The notes beneath the pieces were generated by a model. That model saw only the letters and a program-made list of their open reading frames with translations. It did not search any database and was not told the origin of the DNA. From an uncultured Blautia sp. (lineage in GTDB: Bacteria; Bacillota; Clostridia; Lachnospirales; Lachnospiraceae): 20,924 nucleotides of DNA. Position 1 is the first letter of the stretch, and each line of letters starts with the position of its first letter. Of the stretch, positions 7,784 through 14,282 are shown piece by piece. Both the position numbers and the translations under genes were made by a program. The stretch lies in contig CAMNGN010000013.1 in the NCBI GenBank assembly GCA_946538475.1, forward strand, positions 1 through 20,924. The letters are read 5' to 3'.

Positions 7784-7805
7784 GTGAACACCTTTAGGCG
7801 TTCAC
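7784..7805. promoter_or_regulatory. 22-bp operator-like palindrome
   Basis: GTGAAC-n-CCT-TT-AGG-n-GTTCAC is a near-perfect dyad with arms of nine matching positions. It lies directly upstream of the candidate -35 of the Bax-inhibitor-like gene, where an activator or repressor would bind. No T run follows, so it is not a terminator. The binding protein is unknown. Confidence 0.45.
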
Positions 7806-7898
7806 TTTCATATTAACTGTTTATATTCGTGAATTTGTTGCGCAATTTATTTGCTTCAGGTATTTATACGAACCGGACCGGTCAGAATCCACGCATAT

Positions 7899-7933
7899 CG
7901 GGTGAAACGAGGGACAATTTTCCGGCTCACCCG
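7899..7933. repeat. Degenerate copy of the dispersed palindromic repeat
   Basis: CGGGTGA (7899-7905) pairs with TCACCCG (7927-7933). The inner text GGTGAAACGAGGGAC is the same as the minus-strand arm of the hairpin at 7961-8001. This is a second, decayed copy in tandem with that element. The 310-base gap between the two minus-strand genes otherwise holds only the promoter, the palindrome and the pgm terminator. Confidence 0.5.
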
Positions 7934-7955
7934 TGAACCAAGAAAACCATGAGGC

Positions 7956-8001
7956 AAAAAACAGGGGTGAAACGAGGAATCGTCCCTCGTTTCACCCCTG
8001 T
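7956..8001 (-). terminator. pgm terminator formed by a copy of the dispersed repeat
   Basis: Perfect 17-bp arms (7961-7977 and 7985-8001) surround a 7-base loop and read, on the minus strand, into six T (7956-7961). It begins about 25 bases after the pgm stop codon. The arm text (CGAGGGACGATTCC, GTTTCACCCC) belongs to the same repeat family as 13356-13450, so a repeat appears to serve as the terminator. Confidence 0.8.
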
Positions 8002-8026
8002 GTTCGTCTCATGAAATATTATTTAT

Positions 8027-9709
8027 TTATGCAAACACCGGTTTCAAAGCCTCAGCCAGTTTATCCTTCTGCGCTTCGGCTTCCGCAAGATCCTTTCCGA
8101 GGGTGGTAAAGTAAGCTTTGATCTTGGGCTCGGTTCCGGACGGACGAACGACGACCGAAGAACCGTCATCGAGGCCGTAGATCAGAACGTTTGCCTTCGG
8201 AAGGCCTGTCTCTTCGGGCTTCGCGTAGTCGGTCACTTTGACGACTGCTTTGCCTGCGAACTCTTTCGGCGGGTCATTTCTGAGACCGCTCATGATGCCG
8301 GCCATCTTGTCCATGCCGGAGAGTCCCGGGAATTCAAAGCTGTCTACTTTGTTGAGGTAACGGCCGTACTGCGCATAGATCTCCTCCAGTCTCTGTTTGA
8401 TGGAAGAACCGATGCTTCTGTAATAGGCAGCCATCTCACAGATGAGCATGGAGCCGATAACCGCGTCTTTATCCCTTACATACGGGCCTGCGAGATATCC
8501 GTAGCTCTCCTCGAAACCGAAGATGAAGCGCTCTACCTCGCCTGCAGCCTCGAGCTGTGCGATCTGGTCGCCGATCCACTTGAAACCGGTGAGAACATGG
8601 CGAAGCTCAACACCGTAGTGCTCGGCAACTGCGTCTGCAAGAGGAGTAGAAACGATAGATTTAACAGCGATGGGATTTGCCGGCATTGTTCCTTTTTCGA
8701 TACGTCCTGCGCAGATGTAGTCGAGAAGGAGTACGCCCATCTCATTGCCGGATACCAGCTCGTAGGAGCCGTCCGGACACTTCATGGCGATGCCTACACG
8801 GTCTGCGTCGGGGTCGGTGGCAAGCATGAGGTCTGCGCCGACTTCCTTGGCAAGTTCAAGGCCTTTCTCGAGAGCGGCAAAGATCTCGGGATTCGGATAC
8901 GAGCATGTGGTGAAATAGCCGTTCGGATATTCCTGCTCGGGAACGATCGTGATATCGCTGATTCCGATGTCGCGAAGGACTCTGGTGACCGGAACAAGGC
9001 CGGTTCCGTTGAGCGGAGAGTACACCAGTTTGAGTCCTGCGGTCTTGCAGAGACCCGGACGAACCTGATGAGCCTCGATAGCCTCATAGAAAGCATCCTT
9101 GCAGTCGTCGCCGACAAATTTGATCAGGCCTGCTTCCACACCTGCGGAGAAGGACATGTATTTTGCGCCTGTCAGCACGTCGGTCTTCTGAATGGAATCG
9201 TAGACAACAGCCGCGGCATCGTCGGTCATCTGGCAGCCGTCCGGTCCGTAAGCCTTGTAGCCGTTGTACTTGGCCGGATTGTGGGACGCGGTGATCATGA
9301 TACCTGCGTTGCATTTATAGAATCTGGTAGCAAAGCTGAGAGCCGGAACCGGCATCAGCTCGTCATATATACGGACATTGATCCCGTTAGCTGCGAGAAC
9401 GCCCGCCGCGTCTCTGGCGAAGTTCCATCCTTTAAGACGGCTGTCGTAGCTGATCGCCACTGTCTGTGTTCCGCCCTGAGTCTTTACCCAGTCCGCAACA
9501 CCCTGCGTTGCCTGGCGAACGACCCAGATGTTCATACGGTTGGTGCCCGCTCCGAGAGTACCGCGGAGACCTGCTGTACCGAACTGAAGAGCAACCGCAA
9601 AGCGATCCTTTATCGCATCGTCGTCGCCTTCGATGTCGCGCAGTTCTTTTCCGAGGTCGTAATCAATAAGATCGGCTTCGAGCCAACGTTTGTAATCATC
9701 CTGATACAT
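8027..9709 (-). CDS. pgm: Phosphoglucomutase/phosphomannomutase (alpha-D-phosphohexomutase)
   Basis: The enzyme interconverts glucose-1-phosphate and glucose-6-phosphate (and often the mannose phosphates) through a phosphoserine intermediate; it is cytosolic. The 560-residue length fits the PgcA-type branch. Visible motifs are the active-site loop TASHNP with catalytic Ser142, the magnesium loop DPDADR at 299-304, the sugar-recognition motif GFEESYGY at 398-405, and the phosphate-binding RPSGTEPKIK near the C-terminus. The reading frame extends to an ATG at 9730, but that overlaps the ribosome site (AAAGGTGGG); the ATG at 9709 gives the family N-terminus MYQDDYKRWL. It would supply glucose-1-phosphate to GlgC/GlgD encoded at 16273-18529, though the genes are not linked in one operon. 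No convincing promoter was found. Confidence 0.95.
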   Translation of the reverse strand: MYQDDYKRWLEADLIDYDLGKELRDIEGDDDAIKDRFAVALQFGTAGLRGTLGAGTNRMNIWVVRQATQGVADWVKTQGGTQTVAISYDSRLKGWNFARDAAGVLAANGINVRIYDELMPVPALSFATRFYKCNAGIMITASHNPAKYNGYKAYGPDGCQMTDDAAAVVYDSIQKTDVLTGAKYMSFSAGVEAGLIKFVGDDCKDAFYEAIEAHQVRPGLCKTAGLKLVYSPLNGTGLVPVTRVLRDIGISDITIVPEQEYPNGYFTTCSYPNPEIFAALEKGLELAKEVGADLMLATDPDADRVGIAMKCPDGSYELVSGNEMGVLLLDYICAGRIEKGTMPANPIAVKSIVSTPLADAVAEHYGVELRHVLTGFKWIGDQIAQLEAAGEVERFIFGFEESYGYLAGPYVRDKDAVIGSMLICEMAAYYRSIGSSIKQRLEEIYAQYGRYLNKVDSFEFPGLSGMDKMAGIMSGLRNDPPKEFAGKAVVKVTDYAKPEETGLPKANVLIYGLDDGSSVVVRPSGTEPKIKAYFTTLGKDLAEAEAQKDKLAEALKPVFA

Positions 9710-9824
9710 ATGAAAAACCCACCTTTCCATGATTTTATTTCATATAATAATCTTATAGGAAAAGTTGTTGGATTGCAATAAAATTCTTGTGTCCGATATA
9801 CTAAATGTTGGTAGAAATCTTTCC

Positions 9825-9853
9825 TTTACAACAACACTTTAGTGTGCTATTAT
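9825..9853 (+). promoter_or_regulatory. Predicted sigma-A promoter of the amino-acid ABC transporter operon
   Basis: TTTACA (9825-9830) and TATTAT (9848-9853), each five of six consensus positions, are 17 bp apart. The start near 9860 leaves a leader of about 110 bases before the ATG at 9971, which contains a stem-loop at 9870-9916. Confidence 0.7.
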
Positions 9854-9869
9854 GATAAAGAACTGCATC

Positions 9870-9916
9870 AATGCATTGACCGACAGCCACTGAAAATGAC
9901 GGCAGTCGGAAGCATT
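9870..9916 (+). promoter_or_regulatory. Stem-loop in the 5' leader of the ABC transporter operon
   Basis: AATGC (9870-9874) can pair with GCATT (9912-9916). CCGACAGCC (9880-9888) pairs with GGCAGTCGG (9901-9909) with one mismatch. The two stems are coaxial around the loop ACTGAAAATGAC. No known riboswitch consensus was recognised and no T run follows; a regulatory role is inferred only from position. Confidence 0.4.
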
Positions 9917-9970
9917 CGTTTCAGCAGATTTCCGGTTACTGTTAACTGAACATTAAGGAGAAAAGATAAT

Positions 9971-10783
9971 ATGAAGAGAAAAATCGCTGCCATCCTGACG
10001 ATCGCTATGTCTGCCATGATGCTTGCAGGCTTCAGCTGCACAGCCTATGCCGAGGAAGAAGCTGCTTCCGGGGAAACATTCGTTTTCAAACATGGCTTTG
10101 ACCTTGACTATCCGCCGTATTCCTACATTGACGACAACGGCGAGACCAACGGCTTTGACGTAGAGATGGCCAAAGCAGTCTGTGAATACTACGGATGGGA
10201 ATATGAAGCGGTTCCGTTCAACTGGGATGCAAAAGATGCCGAGCTCAACGCGGGCAGCTGCGACTGCATCTGGTCCGGATTTACCATGAACGGACGTGAA
10301 GACGACTATCTGTGGAGCAAACCGTACTCCGACAATACCCAGATGATCCTTGTAGCCAAGGATTCCGGCATCGAGACCCTGGCTGATCTGGCAGGAAAGA
10401 TCGTCGGTGTGCAGACATCCACGTCCGCATACGACCTTCTGAACGACGAAGAAGGTCAGGCTGAGCTTGCCGCTACATTTGCTTCTCTGGAAGTATATGA
10501 GACATACACCATCGCGTTCAACGATCTCAAAGCCGGCGCTATCGATGCGGTCGCCATCGACGTTACCAGCGGCAACTACCTGATGAGCAACGAGACCGAT
10601 TACATGTTCCTCGAGGAAGCACTGGGAAGCGAGCAGTATGCGATCGGTTTCCGCAAGGACGACACTGAACTCTGCGACAAGATCAATGCGGCTCTCGACG
10701 CACTGGCAGAGGACGGAACCTTTGATGAAATCGGAAAGAAGTATCCCGAGATCTACGACTATCTCACTCTGGGCAAAGAGTAA
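9971..10783 (+). CDS. Polar amino-acid ABC transporter substrate-binding protein
   Basis: The 270-residue product is a secreted family-3 solute-binding protein (SBP_bac_3). Residues 1-27 form a signal peptide (basic MKRK, hydrophobic core, AYA before EEE) that fits signal peptidase I. A cysteine at residue 23 lies in GFSC, which is not a standard lipobox, so lipid anchoring is uncertain. The mature part has typical elements: DYPPYSYIDDNGETNGFDVEMAKAV near its start, WSGFTMNGRED, then GVQTSTSAY and a C-terminal GTFDEIGKKY. It captures an amino acid outside the cell and delivers it to the permease encoded at 11025; the ligand cannot be read. AAGGAG 10 bases before the ATG supports the start. 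A hairpin follows the stop, so it may be made in excess of the membrane parts. Confidence 0.92.
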   Translation: MKRKIAAILTIAMSAMMLAGFSCTAYAEEEAASGETFVFKHGFDLDYPPYSYIDDNGETNGFDVEMAKAVCEYYGWEYEAVPFNWDAKDAELNAGSCDCIWSGFTMNGREDDYLWSKPYSDNTQMILVAKDSGIETLADLAGKIVGVQTSTSAYDLLNDEEGQAELAATFASLEVYETYTIAFNDLKAGAIDAVAIDVTSGNYLMSNETDYMFLEEALGSEQYAIGFRKDDTELCDKINAALDALAEDGTFDEIGKKYPEIYDYLTLGKE

Positions 10784-10809
10784 AACACGAAGTGCTGATC
10801 AACAGCCGC

Positions 10810-10849
10810 GTCTGTCGGAACTGCGGTTCCGGCAGACCGGCAGTTTTTT
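10810..10849 (+). terminator. Probable (partial) terminator after the binding-protein gene
   Basis: A 12-bp stem (10810-10821 with 10826-10837, one G-U pair, loop TGCG) and an alternative stem (10819-10827 with 10836-10845, one bulge) precede six T at 10844-10849. Only the alternative stem sits directly next to the T run. Two competing hairpins would fit incomplete termination, giving more binding protein than permease and ATPase. Confidence 0.6.
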
Positions 10850-10932
10850 AACGTATGGCAAATTCTCTGAATTTATCTGTAATTGTTCACAGCTCCAAGG
10901 CTGCGGGCAGTGACCTGAATTTGCTATACGTT
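10850..10932. repeat. Imperfect long inverted repeat between binding-protein and permease genes
   Basis: AACGTATGGCAAATTC (10850-10865) is complementary to GAATTTGCTATACGTT (10917-10932) at 15 of 16 positions. The 51-base interior contains a small CAGC/GCTG hairpin (about 10890-10903). It could be an RNA structure in the operon, a small mobile palindrome or a recombination site. The 241-base gap holds the terminator, this repeat and a weakly conserved stretch to 11024 with no clear promoter. Confidence 0.45.
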
Positions 10933-11024
10933 AGAGAATTGCCACACAAGGAAGCAATTCATCTCAATATGATATTACCTGCAATAATGATGCCGGGAAA
11001 TACTCGATTCAGAAAGGAATTATA

Positions 11025-11672
11025 ATGACTCTGACTACTATGTTATCAACCATGGCCGCAGGTATGGCCAGAACCACGGGAATCTTTGCGCTTACCCTGA
11101 TCGGTTCTCTGCCCCTGGGCATGGTCGTTGCCCTGCTTCGAAAATCACGGTTTGGGATCGTGAGAGGAATCATCAGTGTCTATATCGCGGTTATCCGAGG
11201 CACGCCGCTCATGCTGCAGCTGTTGGTCTGGTATTTTGGGCCGTTCTATCTTTTCGGAGCGTCGATCAGAGGCTGGAGATTCCCGGCACTGATACTCGGC
11301 TTCATCGTCAACTATGCCGCATATTTTGCCGAGATATACCGCGGAGGTATCGAATCGATCCATATCGGACAGCATGAAGCGGGGGAGGTACTCGGCTATA
11401 CCAAGGCACAGACATTTATGCGCATAATTCTTCCGCAGGTGGTCAAAAGGATCATGCCTTCTGTGACAAACGAGGTTATCACTCTGGTTAAGGATACTTC
11501 GCTTGCGTTTACGCTGGCATACCAGGAAGTGTTCTCACTGGCCAAGCAGATCTCGGCTTCACAGACATCGTTTATGCCGTTCGTCATTGCCGGTGTATTC
11601 TATTTTATTGCCAACTATGTGGTGGCATTTGCGATGGCGCGGATCGAAAAATCAATGGATTATTACAGATAA
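11025..11672 (+). CDS. Polar amino-acid ABC transporter permease
   Basis: The 215-residue product is a HisM/GlnP-type inner-membrane permease with about five predicted membrane helices. The cytoplasmic EAA loop that docks the ATPase is seen as EAGEVLGYTKAQTFMRIILPQ around residues 115-135, preceded by the family motif FAEIYRGGIESI. The segment TLVKDTSLAFTLAYQEVF near residue 150 is also typical. Such permeases form a dimer with the ATPase (encoded 11 bases downstream) and receive substrate from the binding protein at 9971. AAAGGA about 8 bases before the ATG supports the start. No second permease gene is present, so a homodimer is inferred. Confidence 0.93.
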   Translation: MTLTTMLSTMAAGMARTTGIFALTLIGSLPLGMVVALLRKSRFGIVRGIISVYIAVIRGTPLMLQLLVWYFGPFYLFGASIRGWRFPALILGFIVNYAAYFAEIYRGGIESIHIGQHEAGEVLGYTKAQTFMRIILPQVVKRIMPSVTNEVITLVKDTSLAFTLAYQEVFSLAKQISASQTSFMPFVIAGVFYFIANYVVAFAMARIEKSMDYYR

Positions 11673-11683
11673 GGCGGTAAACC

Positions 11684-12442
11684 ATGATCATTGAGATGAA
11701 CAATATCCAAAAACAGTTTGGCGACCTTAAGGTGCTGAAAGACATCAGCTTCAATGTGGACAGCGGAGAAGTGGTGAGTATAATCGGCCCCTCCGGGTCG
11801 GGAAAATCTACGCTGCTTCGCTGCGCGACATTTCTGGAGACCATCGATGGCGGAGAAATCATCTATATGGGACAGAAAGCCGCACATACGGATGCGGAAG
11901 GGAAGGCTGTATATGTCAGTCATAAAGAACTTCGCAATTTCCGTTCATATTGCGGGCTGGTGTTCCAGCAGTTCAATCTTTTTCCGCATTACAGCGTGCT
12001 GAAAAACCTGATCGACGCTCCTGTCCATGTACAGCACCGCAGCAGAGAAGAGGCGGAGAAGACCGCGATGGATCTACTGGGCAAGATGGGCATAGCGGAC
12101 AAGGCAAATTCGTATCCGTATCAGCTTTCGGGAGGACAGCAGCAGCGTGTCGCTATTGCCAGAGCACTGGCCATGAAGCCCGAGATCCTGTTCTTTGACG
12201 AGCCCACTTCCGCGCTTGATCCCGAGCTGACGGGAGAGGTCCTCAAAGTCATCAGACAGCTGGCCGAAGAAAAGATGACCATGGTCGTGGTCACGCACGA
12301 GATGCCCTTTGCCAAGGCGGTAAGCAACCGTGTCCTGTTCATGGACGGCGGAGTGATCGTAGAGCAGGGCGATCCGAAAGAAGTGTTTGAGAATCCGAAG
12401 ATGGAGCGCACGAAGGCTTTCCTGCGTGTGTTCGAACGTTAA
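11684..12442 (+). CDS. Polar amino-acid ABC transporter ATP-binding protein
   Basis: The 252-residue product is a GlnQ/HisP-type ABC ATPase. Walker A is GPSGSGKST at residues 35-43, the Q-loop lies in VFQQFNLFPH, the signature is LSGGQQQR at 148-155, Walker B is EILFFDEP ending at residue 174, the D-loop is SALD, and the switch histidine is His205 in VVVTHEM. It energises amino-acid uptake through the permease whose gene ends 11 bases upstream. The start ATG has AAGGCGG at suitable spacing. It is followed after 62 bases by a racemase-like gene, with a small hairpin between them. Confidence 0.95.
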   Translation: MIIEMNNIQKQFGDLKVLKDISFNVDSGEVVSIIGPSGSGKSTLLRCATFLETIDGGEIIYMGQKAAHTDAEGKAVYVSHKELRNFRSYCGLVFQQFNLFPHYSVLKNLIDAPVHVQHRSREEAEKTAMDLLGKMGIADKANSYPYQLSGGQQQRVAIARALAMKPEILFFDEPTSALDPELTGEVLKVIRQLAEEKMTMVVVTHEMPFAKAVSNRVLFMDGGVIVEQGDPKEVFENPKMERTKAFLRVFER

Positions 12443-12461
12443 TAATACTTGAATGAAGAGA

Positions 12462-12488
12462 AACGTCGGGACACCGGCGTTTTCTTTC
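12462..12488 (+). terminator. Weak terminator or attenuator before the racemase gene
   Basis: AACGTCGG (12462-12469) pairs with CCGGCGTT (12474-12481; one G-U) around GACA, followed by a TTTTCTTTC tract. It ends just before the ribosome binding site of the next gene. The short stem and the interrupted T run suggest partial termination, so the racemase may be expressed at lower level from the ABC operon. Confidence 0.5.
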
Positions 12489-12504
12489 ACGGAGAAGGAT
12501 CTTT

Positions 12505-13356
12505 ATGGAATATCATATCGATGGGATAAAATATCACATTTTCGATCCGACCGGAAATATCACCGCACTGGTCGAAACGCCGGTCGACGTGAAGGCACAG
12601 CCCGGACCGGCCGAGCAGATCATGGCAAGGCATCCCCGTGTCGAGCAGGTTGGTTTTGTGCGCAGGGCCGATGATAATGAGAGTGGATTCGACATGGAGC
12701 TTCGAATGGCCGGCGGCGAATTCTGCGGCAACGCTTCTATGTGTGCCGCTGTTTGGTATACGGAGCAGACATCCGAAAAAGGCCATGTCTGTGGTACAGA
12801 GTCCGATCGGAAGCAGGCCGGGAAAGTGGTGCTGCGTGTGTCGGGGGCATCAGCTCCGGTGGAAGTGAAGTTCACAAAAGCCGCAGAGAATCTTTACTCC
12901 ACAGCGATCCGTATGCCTCAGGCGCTTGACATCACAAAAAGATCGTTCAGTGCGGGTGCCCTGACCGAAGAACTTCCGATAGTGCGGCTCGAAGGCATCT
13001 CGCATATTATTATCGAGCCGGGCTCTTTGTATTCCCTGCTTATGGGAGACCGCAAGGCCGCTGAGAAGACAGTGCGGCAGTGGTGCGGGCAGTTGAATGC
13101 GGAGGGGCTCGGGCTGATGTTTCTGCAAAAAGAAACAGAGGAGTATGTCCTTACTCCTCTGGTGTATGTGCCGGGAAGCGGCACGGTGTTCTGGGAAAAT
13201 TCCTGCGCGAGCGGAAGCTGCGCCGCAGCCATGTACCTGGCAGCGCGGTCCGGTCACAAGGCGGATGTCACTCTTCGTGAACCCGGCGGTGTGCTCCGCG
13301 TGGTCTGCGACCCCGCGGTTCCGGGGGCACAGCTGGAGGGGAGAGTGAGGTCGTGA
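12505..13356 (+). CDS. DapF-fold, cofactor-independent amino-acid racemase/epimerase, substrate unknown
   Basis: The 283-residue product matches the diaminopimelate epimerase superfamily, which inverts an alpha carbon with two cysteines and no cofactor. The first cysteine lies in GGEFCGNASMC (Cys74, the family's CGN motif). The second lies in ENSCASGSCAAAMYLA (Cys234 by alignment with the ACGTGACAA motif of DapF). The N-terminal FDPTGNITALVET stretch replaces DapF's HGLGNDF. The substrate pocket therefore differs from true DapF; relatives of this fold include histidine racemases. The position directly after an amino-acid ABC transporter suggests it acts on the transported amino acid. GAGAAGGA before the ATG supports the start. 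The stop codon overlaps the first base of a large palindromic repeat. Confidence 0.75.
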   Translation: MEYHIDGIKYHIFDPTGNITALVETPVDVKAQPGPAEQIMARHPRVEQVGFVRRADDNESGFDMELRMAGGEFCGNASMCAAVWYTEQTSEKGHVCGTESDRKQAGKVVLRVSGASAPVEVKFTKAAENLYSTAIRMPQALDITKRSFSAGALTEELPIVRLEGISHIIIEPGSLYSLLMGDRKAAEKTVRQWCGQLNAEGLGLMFLQKETEEYVLTPLVYVPGSGTVFWENSCASGSCAAAMYLAARSGHKADVTLREPGGVLRVVCDPAVPGAQLEGRVRS

Positions 13357-13450
13357 TGGAACACGGGGACGGTTCCTCGTTCCACCCAGAAATGGAACCG
13401 TCCCCGTGTTCCATTTCTGGGTGGAACGAGGAACCGTCCCCGTGTTCCAT
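13356..13450. repeat. Perfect 38-bp inverted repeat with a nested third copy of its core (REP-like element)
   Basis: The arms 13356-13393 and 13413-13450 are exactly complementary over 38 bases. The 19-base spacer, GGAACCGTCCCCGTGTTCC, is itself a further copy of the core that ends each arm. The element begins in the last base of the racemase stop codon and lies between that gene and the convergent toxin gene, so it may end transcription from both sides. Related pieces occur at 1-29, 3464-3483, 7899-7933 and 7961-8001. The pattern resembles REP-type elements moved by IS200-like (RAYT) transposases, but no such gene is in the window. Confidence 0.9.
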
Positions 13451-13472
13451 CCCGGCAGTGAGCGATTTTCTT

Positions 13473-13724
13473 TTATTTGTAAACTTGCCCACGATTATCT
13501 ATGTTTTCAACATTCACTATTTTCACATACGTGTCTTTTGAAAATAAAATCCTATACCCTCCAACACGGAGTCTGTATAAATTGTCATGACCGGAGAGGT
13601 GCTTTATATCTCCTTCGTGAGGCAGCTTGTTGATTGCTCGAAGGAGCCTTTCCTGTTGAGATTTGTCCTGCTTCTTCAGAAACTTAACAGCTGCTTTTTC
13701 AAAGACAATACGATAATCACTCAT
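13473..13724 (-). CDS. RelE/ParE-family toxin (probable mRNA interferase)
   Basis: The 83-residue product has the RelE/ParE fold pattern: MSDYRIVFEKAAVKFLKKQD, a helical hairpin (QQERLLRAINKLP), then the strand signature LSGHDNLYRLRVGGYRILFSKD at about 43-64 with conserved basic residues (Arg51, Arg53, Arg58), and a terminal strand. Toxins of this family cleave mRNA at the ribosome or, in ParE members, poison gyrase; the RLRVGGYRILF motif favours RelE-like activity. Its ATG overlaps the antitoxin stop as ATGA, the usual translational coupling with the antitoxin first. The toxin ends 22 bases from the large palindromic repeat. Whether the pair is active is not known. Confidence 0.85.
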   Translation of the reverse strand: MSDYRIVFEKAAVKFLKKQDKSQQERLLRAINKLPHEGDIKHLSGHDNLYRLRVGGYRILFSKDTYVKIVNVENIDNRGQVYK

Positions 13725-13933
13725 AGTGATACCCCTAATTCTGCGGCCAAATCATCTATACTTACAACTGTTCCGTCGTTCTCTTCCCGAGCTGTTTTTA
13801 TCATATCCAGATCCCAGTCGTCCGGATCTTCTTCAAGTCCGTCTGACAGGCCTTGGAGATAAGCTATTACGAAAACTATCTTGTTATCCGGGAGATTGTT
13901 TAATAAATTGATAGCTTTTTCTCTTTCGCTCAT
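13721..13933 (-). CDS. Type II antitoxin of the RelE-family pair
   Basis: The 70-residue product begins MSEREKAINLLNNLPDNKIVFVIAYLQGL, a short helical domain common in antitoxins paired with RelE-like toxins in Clostridia. It continues into a very acidic middle (EEDPDDWDLD) and a C-terminal tail SIDDLAAELGVSL that would wrap the toxin. A longer in-frame reading to 14083 exists, but AAAGGAGG 8 bases before the ATG at 13933 clearly marks the start. No obvious DNA-binding domain is visible in so short a protein, although inverted repeats upstream could serve in autoregulation. It overlaps the toxin gene by four bases. Confidence 0.8.
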   Translation of the reverse strand: MSEREKAINLLNNLPDNKIVFVIAYLQGLSDGLEEDPDDWDLDMIKTAREENDGTVVSIDDLAAELGVSL

Positions 13934-13967
13934 TTTATCGTTCCTCCTTTGCTGTTTTTGATAAAAA

Positions 13968-14028
13968 TACTCCGGAATGTCACAACTCGACAAAGGACAT
14001 TGATGCTGTCCGGCTCTGACCCGGAGTA
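13968..14028 (-). promoter_or_regulatory. Nested inverted repeats upstream of the antitoxin, possible operator
   Basis: TACTCCGG (13968-13975) pairs with CCGGAGTA (14021-14028), and AATGTC (13976-13981) with GACATT (13996-14001). They lie just upstream of the toxin-antitoxin operon. A weak minus-strand promoter (TTGTCG, 18 bp, TATTTT) overlaps them. Toxin-antitoxin operons usually bind their own products at such dyads; here this is inference. Confidence 0.35.
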
Positions 14029-14117
14029 CTCCACGCCTTGATAATATCGAATTAACAAAAGAAGCCCCGGAGAGGGCTATCAAAAGATTTGAATGTGGAA
14101 ACTATATCCTGCTAACT

Positions 14118-14164
14118 AAAAAAGCCCTCCAATCCTTGATCTTACAGGAGTTCGGGGCCTTTTT
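14118..14164. terminator. Terminator downstream of tRNA-Leu (works on either strand)
   Basis: GCCCTCC (14124-14130) can pair with GGAG-ttc-GGGGC (14147-14158). An A run (14118-14123) and a T run (14160-14164) flank it, so on the minus strand it reads into TTTTTT after the tRNA. A second, smaller AGCCC/GGGCT hairpin follows at 14063-14078. A direct T run also follows the tRNA 3' end at about 14181-14186. Confidence 0.65.
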
Positions 14165-14188
14165 GTATACCTGCGAAATAAAAAAGAG

Positions 14189-14271
14189 TGCCGGCAGTGG
14201 GACTTGAACCCACACGTGGTTGCCCACAACAGATTTTGAGTCTGCCTCGTCTGCCATTCCGACATGCCGGC
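14189..14271 (-). tRNA. tRNA-Leu (anticodon CAA)
   Basis: The minus strand folds into a full cloverleaf of 83 bases. The acceptor stem is GCCGGCA with TGCCGGC and discriminator A. The anticodon loop is CTCAAAA between GCAGA and TCTGT, giving anticodon CAA for UUG leucine. A long variable arm (GTGGGCAACCAC) marks a class II tRNA, and the T arm reads GTGGG-TTCAAGT-CCCAC. CCA is not encoded, so it must be added after transcription. Confidence 0.96.
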
Positions 14272-14282
14272 TGACAATTGTT

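Noticed and set aside
8597..9781. 394-codon plus-strand reading frame opposite pgm
   Set aside because: It lies antisense to a gene with every phosphohexomutase motif, has no recognisable domain and no good ribosome site; it is a codon-bias shadow.
10850..10938. attC-like recombination site (AAC...GTT at the ends of a long hairpin)
   Set aside because: The ends only loosely fit the RYYYAAC/GTTRRRY core sites, there is no cassette array or integrase, and the genes around it form an ordinary transporter operon.
13356..13450. CRISPR array
   Set aside because: There are three cores but no regular unique spacers; the structure is a nested inverted repeat.
13268..13541. Short frames on both strands reading EHGDGSSFHPE-type repeats
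   Set aside because: They simply translate the palindromic element at 13356-13450.
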